Below are positions 28,160 through 37,076 of a stretch of 64,000 nucleotides of DNA, piece after piece. Numbering within the stretch: the first letter of the stretch is position 1; every line of letters begins with the position of its first letter. The notes below the pieces were generated by a model. It did no database searches, was not told the origin of the DNA, and was given only the letters and a program-made list of their open reading frames with translations. The stretch comes from Ignavibacteriota bacterium (GTDB taxonomy: Bacteria > Bacteroidota > Ignavibacteria > Ignavibacteriales > Melioribacteraceae): assembly GCA_013112585.1 (NCBI GenBank), contig JABFGH010000011.1, positions 102,454 to 166,453 on the forward strand, written 5' to 3'. Position numbers and translations under genes: made by a program.

Positions 28160-29711
28160 AAAGTTAATTATTGACGGCAATTCGTTATCGCTTGAGCAAA
28201 TTGAATTATTTGTTAAAGCTAATCCAAAAGTTTCAATATCTGCCGAGGCAAAAACAAAAGTAAAAAAAGCTCGCAAACTTATTGATGAGTGGGTTGAAAG
28301 CGATAAAGTAATTTACGGCGTAACAACCGGCTTCGGCGAGTTTGCGAATGTAAGCATTTCAAAAAATGATTTAACAAAACTTCAGGAAAATTTAATTGTT
28401 AGTCACTCAGTTGGGGTTGGCGAACCGCTGCCGCCCGTGATAATTAAAATTATGATGCTTCTTCGTGTAAATGCTTTAGCGCGAGGTCATTCGGGAATTA
28501 GACCTTCAACACTCGAACTGCTTGTTGAAATGATCAACAAGAATATTATTCCATACATTCCATCACAGGGCTCGGTTGGCTCCAGCGGCGACCTTGCACC
28601 GCTTGCACATCTTGTTCTTGCAATGATAGGCAAGGGCAAAGTTGAAGTTTTTAATAATATTAGCGAAGCATCAACATTCAAAAAAACAATTTCAGCCAAA
28701 TCCGCATTAAAGAAATTTAATCTTGTTCCGATTAAACTTGCGGCAAAGGAAGGATTAGCATTAATAAACGGAACGCAAATGATGACAGCCTTTGCGGCGT
28801 TAATTTGTGTAAGAGCAAAAAAACTTATTAAGCATACCGACATTGCCGGGGCGCTTAGTCACGAGGCTTTACGTGCAACAGATAAAGCTTACGATCTTAG
28901 GCTTCATAAACTTCGCCCCTATCCCGGACAAATAACAACTGCAAAAAATATGCTGGCGTTATTAAAAGGAAGTGAAATTAGAAAATCGCATCTAAAGGGA
29001 GATACACGAGTTCAGGATTCATATTCGATGCGCTGCATTCCGCAAATACACGGTGCTTCCCGCGATACAATTGATTATGTCTGTTCAAGAGTTGAAATTG
29101 AGTTGAACTCGGTGAATGATAATCCATTAATTTTTCCCGAAGACGGAGATCATCGTGAAGGAGGAAACTTTCACGGTCAGCCGATTGCATTGGCAATGGA
29201 TTTTATGGGAATAGCTTTAGCCGAGTTAGCAAATGTTTCCGAACGAAGAACAGAAAGATTGGTGAATGGTTCGTTAAGTTCACTGCCGCGCTTTCTCACA
29301 AAGCAGGGTGGTCTAAATTCCGGATTGATGATTGCACAATACACCGCGGCGGCACTTGTATCAGAAAATAAAACTCTTGCTCATCCCGCAAGTGTCGATT
29401 CAATTCCGACCTCTGCAAATCAGGAAGACCATAACTCAATGGGTTCAATTGCGGCAAGGCATTGTTATCAAATTTTGAAAAATGTAGAAAATGTTATTGC
29501 CATTGAAATGTTTACTGCCGCTCAGGGAATTGAATTTTTAAAACCTTTAAAGTGCGGTGCCGGTACTTCATTAGCCTATGATGAAATTAGAAAAGTTATT
29601 AAGCCGCTTGAAGAAGATAGAGTTTTATACGAAGATTTTGAAAAGATGTCGGAACTTCTTCTGAATGAAAAATTACTTAACAGCGTTTCAAGAAAAGTGA
29701 AATTATATTAA
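28149..29711 (+). CDS. hutH: Histidine ammonia-lyase (MIO enzyme)
   Basis: Converts L-histidine to urocanate and ammonia. The MIO prosthetic group arises from an internal Xaa-Ser-Gly, which here reads Ser145-Ser-Gly in QGSVGSSGDLAPLAH rather than the usual Ala-Ser-Gly. The selectivity loop has Ser-His (NLIVSHSVGVG) as in histidases. Other landmarks are YGVTTGFGEF, ALINGTQMMTA, NDNPL and SANQEDHNSMG. I choose the ATG at 28149; an upstream TTG at 28134 would extend the overlap with hflX. No other hut genes lie nearby, so the physiological substrate is inferred only. Confidence 0.88.
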   Translation: MKSKKLIIDGNSLSLEQIELFVKANPKVSISAEAKTKVKKARKLIDEWVESDKVIYGVTTGFGEFANVSISKNDLTKLQENLIVSHSVGVGEPLPPVIIKIMMLLRVNALARGHSGIRPSTLELLVEMINKNIIPYIPSQGSVGSSGDLAPLAHLVLAMIGKGKVEVFNNISEASTFKKTISAKSALKKFNLVPIKLAAKEGLALINGTQMMTAFAALICVRAKKLIKHTDIAGALSHEALRATDKAYDLRLHKLRPYPGQITTAKNMLALLKGSEIRKSHLKGDTRVQDSYSMRCIPQIHGASRDTIDYVCSRVEIELNSVNDNPLIFPEDGDHREGGNFHGQPIALAMDFMGIALAELANVSERRTERLVNGSLSSLPRFLTKQGGLNSGLMIAQYTAAALVSENKTLAHPASVDSIPTSANQEDHNSMGSIAARHCYQILKNVENVIAIEMFTAAQGIEFLKPLKCGAGTSLAYDEIRKVIKPLEEDRVLYEDFEKMSELLLNEKLLNSVSRKVKLY

Positions 29712-29754
29712 TATTTGTGCAGTCCATACTAAATATAATTTAACCGGACTTTAA

Positions 29755-29825
29755 TAATCCCACAGGGGTTCAATGCTTGTAGAATAAGTAAGAATGAATT
29801 GTGCCGGAACCACAGTGTGGTTCAA
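29755..29825. repeat. REP-like hairpin element downstream of hutH
   Basis: A short hairpin around CCCACAGGGG (29759-29768) is followed by TTCAATGCTTGTAG, the same tag family as at 21.8 kb, and then the hairpin GAACCACAGTGTGGTTC (29807-29823) with a 7-bp stem. It lies in the gap between hutH and a convergent small ORF. Confidence 0.55.
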
Positions 29826-29830
29826 CTAAT

Positions 29831-29995
29831 TTATTTTCTCGGAGTTTTATCTTCCTCCTTAAAAACCGATTTCCTTCCCAGCCTATCCTTCTTATCAATT
29901 CTTCTGTCGAGCCAATTGATAAACATAAGTAATCCGATAATCGTCCCAACAAAAAATAAAATTACTCCTATTGAAATTATTGTATAAATGCTCAT
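29831..29995 (-). CDS. Small single-pass membrane protein (54 aa), hypothetical
   Basis: The frame opens with ATG at 29993-29995. A strongly hydrophobic N-terminal segment (about residues 3-27, with VILFFVGTIIGLLMF) is followed by a highly charged cytoplasmic tail rich in Arg, Lys, Asp and Glu. This amphipathic layout is typical of small inner-membrane proteins and unlikely by chance in an intergenic gap. It is divergent from the NTF2-like gene. I recognise no family, and there is no strong ribosome binding site. Confidence 0.45.
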   Translation of the reverse strand: MSIYTIISIGVILFFVGTIIGLLMFINWLDRRIDKKDRLGRKSVFKEEDKTPRK

Positions 29996-30117
29996 TTAAT
30001 TTTTTTGTTATTCAAATAATTATTCTTGACAATTTGTCTTCTTTTAAGAATCTTAACAACGCTATACAAATCAGCCGCAGAAACTATTCATTAAAATACA
30101 TTTTTATAAAATAATTT

Positions 30118-30125
30118 GGGGAGGA
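30118..30125 (+). promoter_or_regulatory. Strong Shine-Dalgarno sequence of the NTF2-like gene
   Basis: GGGGAGGA ends 3 nt before the ATG at 30129. Most genes in the window lack so clear a site, so this one supports the start and suggests efficient translation. Confidence 0.7.
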
Positions 30126-30128
30126 AAC

Positions 30129-30737
30129 ATGAAATCAAATCAAACAAAATTTGTGCTCTTAATAACTGCAGTATTATTTTTATGCACAAATATTTTAGCA
30201 CAAGATATGGTGCAAATAAGGGAAAAGGTTGATGCTTTTAATGCAACATTGACCAAGGCAATGCTGGAAAATGATATGGACACACCGGTTTCATTATATA
30301 CTAATGAGTGCTGGTCGCTGCCAAGTTACAGTCCAATGCTTATTGGCAAAGCAGCAATAAAAAAAGCGGCAAAAGAGAATGCTGATAACCCCATGAAAAT
30401 GACTGCCTTCAAATTAAAAACTGTTGATATTTTTACTGAGGGAAATTTAGTAATTGATATTGGCAAGTACGAGTTAGAATTTGAAATGCCCGGAATGCCG
30501 GAACCAATGACTGACAAAGGAAAATATTTAACAATTTTTGAAATGCAGGATGACGGCAGTCTGCTGATGAAAGCAGAAACATGGAATACCGACATGAATC
30601 CCTGGGAGATGATGGGGGAGCCGGGTCATGATGGCGGGCATGAAATGGAACATCACGACAATCATAATATGGATCATGGCAAACCGAAAAAGGAAATGAA
30701 AGAGAAGAAATCAGCAAAGGAAATGAAGAAGAAATAA
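30129..30737 (+). CDS. Secreted NTF2-like (SnoaL/DUF4440-type) protein with Met/His-rich tail
   Basis: A signal peptide (about 1-24, LLITAVLFLCTNILAQ) precedes an NTF2-like fold of the DUF4440/SnoaL type: a helical start (IREKVDAFNATLTKAMLENDMD), SLYTNECW and the strand block KLKTVDIFTEGNLVIDIGKYELEF. After about residue 155 the chain becomes rich in His and Met (GHDGGHEMEHHDNHNMDHG) and then ends in a Lys/Glu tail. The His/Met segment looks able to bind Cu or Ni, which is inference. A rho-independent terminator follows. Confidence 0.72.
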   Translation: MKSNQTKFVLLITAVLFLCTNILAQDMVQIREKVDAFNATLTKAMLENDMDTPVSLYTNECWSLPSYSPMLIGKAAIKKAAKENADNPMKMTAFKLKTVDIFTEGNLVIDIGKYELEFEMPGMPEPMTDKGKYLTIFEMQDDGSLLMKAETWNTDMNPWEMMGEPGHDGGHEMEHHDNHNMDHGKPKKEMKEKKSAKEMKKK

Positions 30738-30762
30738 TTTTTAGATTGACAAATCAATTCTC

Positions 30763-30796
30763 AGCCGCATTTAATTTATTTAGTGCGGCTTTTTTA
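30763..30796 (+). terminator. Rho-independent terminator of the NTF2-like gene
   Basis: AGCCGCA (30763-30769) pairs with TGCGGCT (30784-30790) and is followed by six T residues. It lies 26 bp after the stop codon. Confidence 0.8.
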
Positions 30797-30977
30797 TAGA
30801 TTTTTATTGGCATTTGAGAGGCTGCATTAGCCCGTCTACACAAATGATATGAGAGGTCAATTTGGGGAAGAGGTTAAGGTAGAGCGTGGATGTTTGAAGT
30901 GAGTTTTTGAGGGAAAGGTGAAAAGTAAATAGGCAAAGGTGTTGGGATTGAAGTAAATTTAAGAGCGATTGTTATTC

Positions 30978-31313
30978 TCAATCATTCTTTAATATTTTTT
31001 GAATTTCATCCTTGACAGCAGGTAATTTTGTGGTTATCACATTCCAGATTATTTCGTAGTCAACACCGAAATAGTGGTGAATAATTTTATCTCTCATTTG
31101 AGCTAACTTTTTCCATTCAATCTGCGGGTGTAAATTTCTGAAATCATCCGAAAGATTTTTAATTGCCTCACCAATTATTTCAATACTTCGTGATACAGCC
31201 CTTGTGTATAACTCACTTTCAATAAATTCTTCGCAGCTTAGGTCCTTAGTTTCATTGACGATGAAATTTATTTCATCAACAATATGCTGAAGATATACTT
31301 TGTTATGCTTCAT
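30978..31313 (-). CDS. hepT: HepT-like HEPN toxin (DUF86)
   Basis: The HEPN RNase partner of a MNT/HEPN toxin-antitoxin pair. The protein is all helical, 111 residues from the ATG at 31313 (MKHNKVYLQH), with alternative ATGs at 31328 and 31337. The catalytic motif R-x4-H-x-Y is intact: Arg74, His79 and Tyr81 in RDKIIHHYF. In characterised pairs this Tyr is AMPylated by the antitoxin. It overlaps the upstream mntA gene, the usual order. Confidence 0.88.
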   Translation of the reverse strand: MKHNKVYLQHIVDEINFIVNETKDLSCEEFIESELYTRAVSRSIEIIGEAIKNLSDDFRNLHPQIEWKKLAQMRDKIIHHYFGVDYEIIWNVITTKLPAVKDEIQKILKND

Positions 31314-31602
31314 ACCAGCTAATTTCATTTTTAACATACGGAAGTATATATGGACTAATAGCCTTATCGGTTAACAAGTCAACTTTCCTATTAAATATAT
31401 TTTCAAGTGCGAAAGAAAGATCCATAAAATTATCAAATGTCTTTTCTTTAAAATCCACAATTAAATCAATATCGCTCTGGTCAGAAGATTCATTTCGAGC
31501 AAACGACCCAAATAAGCCTATTCTTCTTACACCATATTTCACTAATAAATCACGGTGCTTCTTGAGAATGTCTAATATTTCAGTTGAAGTATAATTTTGC
31601 AT
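31303..31602 (-). CDS. mntA: MntA-like nucleotidyltransferase antitoxin
   Basis: A minimal nucleotidyltransferase of 99 residues. The signature G-S-x10-D-x-D is exact: Gly32-Ser33 and Asp44/Asp46 in GLFGSFARNESSDQSDID. Such proteins neutralise HepT by AMPylating its active-site Tyr. It is upstream of and overlaps the toxin gene, consistent with translational coupling. Confidence 0.9.
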   Translation of the reverse strand: MQNYTSTEILDILKKHRDLLVKYGVRRIGLFGSFARNESSDQSDIDLIVDFKEKTFDNFMDLSFALENIFNRKVDLLTDKAISPYILPYVKNEISWYEA

Positions 31603-31674
31603 TAATCGTATTCTTTTTTATTCAAAATATGAAAAACAAAATGATATTTAAACTATAATATTCTATCACAAACT

Positions 31675-31803
31675 ATGAGCAAATATTTTAATCATCTTGA
31701 TATTGGTAGACCGGTTTATCCTGAACATACAAAAATGAGGGACGTTGTTAAGTTTTGCGAAATTTTCAAGGATGTTGAAAAAGGGGCTGTTAGTTTGGAT
31801 TAA
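31675..31803 (+). CDS. Short unrecognised ORF (42 aa)
   Basis: ATG at 31675 opens a 42-codon frame, MSKYFNHLDIGRPVYPEHTKM and onward, ending at 31803. The composition is protein-like (balanced charged residues, few Leu/Phe runs) and unlike the surrounding AT-rich gap. I recognise no family. It may be a remnant of a longer gene. It is divergent from mntA and upstream of the BadF-type kinase. Confidence 0.25.
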   Translation: MSKYFNHLDIGRPVYPEHTKMRDVVKFCEIFKDVEKGAVSLD

Positions 31804-31949
31804 ATTTAATGGGGTTATAAGTCGTAAGTGACAAAAAAAATTATTTTAAACAGAGCCTAAAATAATCTGTTATAAATATTCAATAATTTACAGTTCGGCA
31901 AAAATTTTCTATTTTTATGCATTCATTAAATAAAAAAAATCAACATGTT

Positions 31950-32861
31950 ATGAGATACTATATCGGTTTAGACGGCGGCGGAACAAAAACAAAATGTTTG
32001 ATTACGGATGATAAATTAAATGTCCTTCATCAGTGCAGCGGCGGACCATCGAATTTTTTAATAATCGGGACAGAAGAAGTTTCGAATACAATTTATAATT
32101 TGATTAACCAATGTATTGATGCTGTAAATTGTGATGCCGGTGAAATTGAAGCTGTTGTAATTGGAACAACCGGAGCAGGAAGAAGAACCGATGCCGAAAA
32201 ACTTGAAAATGATTTTATGAGTTTTGTAAAATCGAAAAGCATGAAGTTAAATAATTTTAAAGTTGAAAGTGATGCACGCATTGCTTTGGAAGGCGCATTT
32301 TCCGGTAACCCGGGTGCAATACTAATTGCCGGTACCGGATCAATAATGTTTGGAAAGGATAGAAACGGCAATGTTCATAGAGTAGGCGGATTCGGCAGAT
32401 TTATTGGCGATGAAGGAAGCGGCTACGTAATCGGCAGACGAGGATTAACTGCCGCCGCAAAAGATTTTGATGGACGAGGCTTAAAAACAAAATTAACATC
32501 ATTGCTCAATGAAAAATTTAATATCTCTGACTCCCCTTCGCTTATAACAGAGGTTTATAAAAATAAATTTGATATTGCTTCCGCTGCTCCGCTTGTTACC
32601 GAAGCGGCAGAAAAAGGTGACGAGATTTGTGAAAATATTTTAAATGACGAAGCTGAAGAATTAATTCTTCATATTAGAGCAATGGCTAAATTGCTTAAAG
32701 AAGATGAAACCAAGCTCTGCCTAATAGGAAGTACACTTACGACTGAAAATTATTACTCGAAATTGTTTCATTCCAAAGTAAAAAAATATTTGCCGAATGT
32801 TACAATTCAATCCGCCGAGCATGAACCGGCGATTGGCGCTATATTAATGGCGAAGAGTTAA
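31950..32861 (+). CDS. BadF/BadG/BcrA/BcrD-family kinase, likely N-acetylglucosamine kinase-like
   Basis: An ASKHA-fold ATPase with the phosphate-1 motif GLDGGGTKTKC, the adenosine block IAGTGSIMFGKD and the conserved FGRFIGDEGSGYVIGRRGL. The 303-residue length matches GlcNAc kinases of this family, though other members activate different enzymes. I start at ATG 31950 (MRYYIGLDGG); an ATG at 31917 would add 11 polar residues. The downstream AmpG-like transporter and serine hydrolase support a role in phosphorylating sugars from recycled peptidoglycan. Confidence 0.8.
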   Translation: MRYYIGLDGGGTKTKCLITDDKLNVLHQCSGGPSNFLIIGTEEVSNTIYNLINQCIDAVNCDAGEIEAVVIGTTGAGRRTDAEKLENDFMSFVKSKSMKLNNFKVESDARIALEGAFSGNPGAILIAGTGSIMFGKDRNGNVHRVGGFGRFIGDEGSGYVIGRRGLTAAAKDFDGRGLKTKLTSLLNEKFNISDSPSLITEVYKNKFDIASAAPLVTEAAEKGDEICENILNDEAEELILHIRAMAKLLKEDETKLCLIGSTLTTENYYSKLFHSKVKKYLPNVTIQSAEHEPAIGAILMAKS

Positions 32862-32872
32862 TGCCTAAATAA

Positions 32873-32934
32873 AACCGTTAAAACGGTTCTAGGTTAGGTC
32901 TTATATCTTTAACCAACGACTTAAGTCGTTGGTT
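32873..32934. repeat. Two hairpin repeats, REP-like
   Basis: AACCGTTAAAACGGTT (32873-32888) is a 6-bp stem with a 4-nt loop. A perfect 24-nt palindrome follows at 32911-32934, AACCAACGACTT and its complement. They lie directly after the kinase gene. Confidence 0.6.
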
Positions 32935-33077
32935 AATAAAAAAAAGTTAACATTGCACGGGCGTCTCGGACCATTCCGTGACGCTTTTGTCGACTGATAT
33001 TTGTCAACCAGTGTTTGTTGTCAACTAAGTAAAAAACATAAATCATAGAACACCAAATTATTGGATAGAACACTCCT

Positions 33078-34937
33078 ATGAAAAAATCAAAACCGACTAA
33101 AAGAAATCCCTGGGCATGGGTACCGTCACTCTACTATGCCGAAGGAATTCCTTACGTAATTGTAATGACAGTTTCTGTAATTATGTATAAACGAATGGGT
33201 GTTTCAAATACCGATATTGCCCTTTATACAAGCTGGCTTTACCTGCCCTGGGTTATAAAACCTTTGTGGAGTCCAATTGTTGATATTCTAAAAACCAAAA
33301 GGTTTTGGATTATAATTATGCAGCTTATTATTGGAGCGGGGTTAGCCGGTGTGGCTCTTACAATTCCGGTGCCGGGGTTCTTCCAATATACCCTGGCGTT
33401 CTTCTGGCTGATGGCTTTCAGTTCCGCAACACATGATATTGCCGCCGATGGTTTTTATATGCTGGGATTAAGCAAACACGATCAGGCATTTTATGTTGGT
33501 GTTAGAAGTACGTTTTATCGATTGGCTATGATTACTGGGCAAGGGATACTAATTATCTTTGCCGGATATTTTGAAAGTACAACCGGACTTGATACCATTA
33601 AAGTTGAAGCATATTCATCACCCCAAACGGAAATTATAAATGTTATCAATCCTGACTCACTAAACATAGAAACTCTTGAAGGTGAATTGAGGATTATTCG
33701 TCAGCCGGGAAAATTAGTTATCAGCACAGATTCAAAGCCAAAGGTATATGCTGATTCCTTAATTGCATTTGCAAGGGATTGGAATGTTAAAAATAATTTT
33801 TATGAAGTTGAAACAGTAACAACACAAGCCGAGATTGAAAAAGGAAGATCATGGATTGAAAATTGGATAGCAGATACTTTTGGACCGGAGAAAAAACCGG
33901 CTCCGGCGAAAAATGAAGCAGGTAATGCGGCGTTAGTTTATTTCCATCTTTCAGGTCAACCTGAAGCAGGCGAAGAGGTTGTAGTTAACTTTGGTCAAGA
34001 AAGCGGGGATGCAAGTATATCTCTTAAAGAAGGTGTTAGATTCGTTTTTACTGAAGATAATTGGAATAAACCAGCATTCTCTGTTATCCAGCTTGATCCA
34101 AAGCTTAAGGTTGAATCTTCTGCAATGTTTGAAGCACGGGCGGGAAACATACCTTTAGCTTGGGTAATAACATTTTCAATTTTAACAATTTTGTTTCTGC
34201 TCTTTTTCATTTATCATAAATTTATTCTCCCTTATCCAACAAGCGATAAGCCAGCAGTTAGTGCGGAGGGCTCAAGTGTTTTCGCGGAGTTCTTCAAAAC
34301 ATTTGCACTCTTCTTTAAGAAAAAACATATCGGTCTTATCCTTGCGTTTTTACTTGTCTATCGCTTAGGTGAATCGCAGTTGGTAAAATTGGCTGCTCCG
34401 TTTTTACTTGATATTAAAGAGAGCGGCGGACTCGGATTAACAACCGGGGAAGTGGGAATTGTGTATGGAACAGTTGGAATTATCGCATTAACACTCGGCG
34501 GGCTTCTCGGCGGTTTTCTTGCGGCACGCAATGGTTTAAAGCATTGGTTGTGGTGGATGTTAATTGCGATCAACCTTCCTAATTTAGTTTACGTCTATCT
34601 TTCCTATGCTATGCCGGAATCGTTCTTCTTGATAAACCTTTGTGTGGCAGTTGAGCAATTCGGTTATGGATTCGGGTTTACCGCCTATATGCTTTACATG
34701 ATCTATGTTTCCGACGGCGATCATAAAACCGCGCACTTTGCAATCACCACCGCATTTATGGCGCTCGGTATGATGATACCCGGAATGGTTAGCGGATGGC
34801 TGCAGGAGTTGATTGGCTATCAGCACTTTTTCATTTGGGTGGTTATTGCAACAATTCCCGCTTTTATAATTACTAAACTAATTCCGTTGGATGCCGGGTT
34901 TGGAAAGAAGACGGAGGATAATTCGGAGGATGAATAA
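33078..34937 (+). CDS. AmpG-like MFS transporter with a large extracytoplasmic insertion
   Basis: The N-terminal segment (WVPSLYYAEGIPYVIVMTVSVIMYKRMGVSN, then LYLPWVIKPLWSPIVD) is characteristic of AmpG/PAT-type MFS permeases, which import muropeptides. About 195 residues (roughly 163-358) between predicted transmembrane helices are soluble, with beta-rich content such as GEEVVVNFGQESGDASISL. The second transmembrane half follows (LAFLLVYRLGESQLVKLAAPFLLD). The normal family is about 400-500 residues, so 619 reflects the insertion. It is 3 nt upstream of the serine hydrolase gene, supporting a shared role in cell-wall turnover. Confidence 0.82.
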   Translation: MKKSKPTKRNPWAWVPSLYYAEGIPYVIVMTVSVIMYKRMGVSNTDIALYTSWLYLPWVIKPLWSPIVDILKTKRFWIIIMQLIIGAGLAGVALTIPVPGFFQYTLAFFWLMAFSSATHDIAADGFYMLGLSKHDQAFYVGVRSTFYRLAMITGQGILIIFAGYFESTTGLDTIKVEAYSSPQTEIINVINPDSLNIETLEGELRIIRQPGKLVISTDSKPKVYADSLIAFARDWNVKNNFYEVETVTTQAEIEKGRSWIENWIADTFGPEKKPAPAKNEAGNAALVYFHLSGQPEAGEEVVVNFGQESGDASISLKEGVRFVFTEDNWNKPAFSVIQLDPKLKVESSAMFEARAGNIPLAWVITFSILTILFLLFFIYHKFILPYPTSDKPAVSAEGSSVFAEFFKTFALFFKKKHIGLILAFLLVYRLGESQLVKLAAPFLLDIKESGGLGLTTGEVGIVYGTVGIIALTLGGLLGGFLAARNGLKHWLWWMLIAINLPNLVYVYLSYAMPESFFLINLCVAVEQFGYGFGFTAYMLYMIYVSDGDHKTAHFAITTAFMALGMMIPGMVSGWLQELIGYQHFFIWVVIATIPAFIITKLIPLDAGFGKKTEDNSEDE

Positions 34938-34940
34938 GAT

Positions 34941-36101
34941 ATGAAAAACACTGCCTTATTTAATTTTAAAATGTTATCAATTATATTCTTTGTATTCATT
35001 GTTTCAGCAAGTTCATGTTCAGATATCAGCAGCAAGTATGATTTTGCGAAAGTTGATTCATTATTCGCGGCAGCAATCGAAGATTCCGTTTTCCCCGGTG
35101 CTGTTGCATTGGTAGGTTACAAAGGTGAAAAAGTTTTTGAAAAAGCTTATGGAAAATTTACTTATTCACCCGATGCAAAAGTGATGACAACCGATGCCAT
35201 TTTTGATTTGGCTTCCGTTACAAAAGTTATCGGCACAACTTCCGCAGCAATGATTTTGGTTGATGAAGGAAAATTAAATCTTGATGAAAAGGTTGCTGCA
35301 TATTTGCCGGAGTTTGGAAATAACGGGAAAGAAAATGTAACTATCAGAAACATACTTTTACACAATACGGGGCTGCCGGCATTTAAGAGATATTATTTAA
35401 CTATGCAGACAGGCGAACAATTAATTAATGATATAATGAATTGCGAACTTGATAATCCTCCAGGAGCAAAATATGTGTATAGTGATCTTGGAATGATAAC
35501 GCTTCAAAAAGTTATTGAAAGAATTACCGGCAAAGGTATTGATAAATTTTTATCAGAAAAATTATTCAAACCGCTTGGAATGAATGATTCATATTACGCT
35601 CCGCCTGATGAAGTAATTGAAAGATGTGTGCCGACCGAGCTTGACGACTACTGGCGCCATGAACTCGTTAAAGGAAAGGTGCATGATGAAAATGCATATA
35701 TGCTCGGAGGTGTTGCAGGTCATGCCGGACTCTTTTCAACCGCTGATGATATTTCCAAAGTTATTTTCACTCTTTTGAATGACGGGAAATATAACGGCGA
35801 ACAAATTTTTGATCCCGAGTTAATAAAAAACTGGACAACAAAACAGAGCGAACAAAGTACACGCGGAATTGGGTGGGATACAATTGATCTTGAAGGCTAT
35901 TCTTCAGCCGGACATAAATTGTCTAAAAATTCATTCGGGCATACAGGATTTACCGGTACATCTGTATGGGCTGATAAAGACGAAGATCTCTTCATTATTC
36001 TTTTAACTAATAGAGTTTATCCGACAAGAAAAAATAGAAAAATTTCGCAATTTAGACCTGTTTTTCATTCTACCATTTATGACATTCTGAAAAGAAACTA
36101 A
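34941..36101 (+). CDS. Serine hydrolase / class C beta-lactamase-like lipoprotein
   Basis: A penicillin-binding-fold enzyme anchored as a probable lipoprotein: the signal peptide ends at a lipobox-like SASSC with Cys26. The catalytic S-x-x-K is SVTK (Ser92, Lys95), the Tyr motif is YSD in KYVYSDLG, and the third box is HTG in GHTGFTG. Relatives include esterases, D-aminopeptidases and beta-lactamases. Location after an AmpG-like transporter and BadF-type kinase suggests peptidoglycan processing; true beta-lactamase activity is not implied. Confidence 0.87.
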   Translation: MKNTALFNFKMLSIIFFVFIVSASSCSDISSKYDFAKVDSLFAAAIEDSVFPGAVALVGYKGEKVFEKAYGKFTYSPDAKVMTTDAIFDLASVTKVIGTTSAAMILVDEGKLNLDEKVAAYLPEFGNNGKENVTIRNILLHNTGLPAFKRYYLTMQTGEQLINDIMNCELDNPPGAKYVYSDLGMITLQKVIERITGKGIDKFLSEKLFKPLGMNDSYYAPPDEVIERCVPTELDDYWRHELVKGKVHDENAYMLGGVAGHAGLFSTADDISKVIFTLLNDGKYNGEQIFDPELIKNWTTKQSEQSTRGIGWDTIDLEGYSSAGHKLSKNSFGHTGFTGTSVWADKDEDLFIILLTNRVYPTRKNRKISQFRPVFHSTIYDILKRN

Positions 36102-36149
36102 TCTGGTTCAATAGTTGTTAGCTTATTAGGTTAACAAAAAGAGAAATAT

Positions 36150-37076
36150 TTGCAGACTGAAAAAGTAATAGAAGTAAAAGGTTTAACTAAGAAATTTAAA
36201 AATCTTACCGCCGTAAACAATTTGGATTTGAATGTTTATCGCGGTGATGTGTTTGGATTTTTAGGACCAAACGGAGCCGGGAAAAGTACAACCATCCGAA
36301 TGCTTCTTTCACTTATTAAACCTACCAGCGGTACAATAAAAATTTTTGATAAGCCCTTAAATAAAAACCGTATTGAAATTTTAAGCAAGGTTGGGGCAAT
36401 TGTTGAGAAGCCCGATTTTTATCTTTATCTAACCGCATACAAAAATTTAGAGATTCTTGGAAAAGTTTCCGGGTTAGAAGTTTCAAAAAATATGATAATG
36501 GAAATGCTGGAAGTTGTTGGATTAAAAGAACGATACAACAGCAAAGTCAAAACATTTTCACACGGCATGAAACAGAGACTTGGGATTGCGCAGGCGCTGC
36601 TTCACGATCCCGAATTGATTATACTTGATGAACCTACTACCGGACTTGATCCGCAAGGGATGAAGGAGATACGTGATTTAATTAGTCAACTAAGCAAAGA
36701 GCAGGGAAAAACAATTTTTCTCTCCTCACACATTTTACGCGAAGTTGAATTAATTACAAATAGAATGATAATTATTAACAGAGGAACCACCCAGATAGAA
36801 GGCAAGGTTGAAGAATTATTAAATAAGGAAAAACTCTCTGTCACTTTTGAAGTCGGTGATATACAGGGTGCAATAAGAATTATAAAAGACAGTCTTTGGG
36901 CGCCCTATTTCAAATCCAAAGAAAAAAATGAAATTACATTTGAGATCGATCAGCCGCAGATTTCAGAATTGAATTCATACTTAATTAGAAACAACATAGA
37001 AGTAAGCGCAGTTATACCAAAACGTTCCCTAGAAGAATTCTTTTTGAAAATTACCGAAGGGAGCGAAATATGGTAA
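36150..37076 (+). CDS. ABC transporter ATP-binding protein
   Basis: ATPase of an ABC-2 type exporter. Walker A GPNGAGKST, signature FSHGMKQRLGIAQAL, Walker B LIILDEPTTGLD and the switch His in LSSHI are all intact. A C-terminal extension of about 90 residues is usual for this subfamily. Translation appears to start at TTG. It overlaps the permease gene by 7 nt, so the two form one operon. The exported substrate is unknown. Confidence 0.93.
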   Translation: MQTEKVIEVKGLTKKFKNLTAVNNLDLNVYRGDVFGFLGPNGAGKSTTIRMLLSLIKPTSGTIKIFDKPLNKNRIEILSKVGAIVEKPDFYLYLTAYKNLEILGKVSGLEVSKNMIMEMLEVVGLKERYNSKVKTFSHGMKQRLGIAQALLHDPELIILDEPTTGLDPQGMKEIRDLISQLSKEQGKTIFLSSHILREVELITNRMIIINRGTTQIEGKVEELLNKEKLSVTFEVGDIQGAIRIIKDSLWAPYFKSKEKNEITFEIDQPQISELNSYLIRNNIEVSAVIPKRSLEEFFLKITEGSEIW

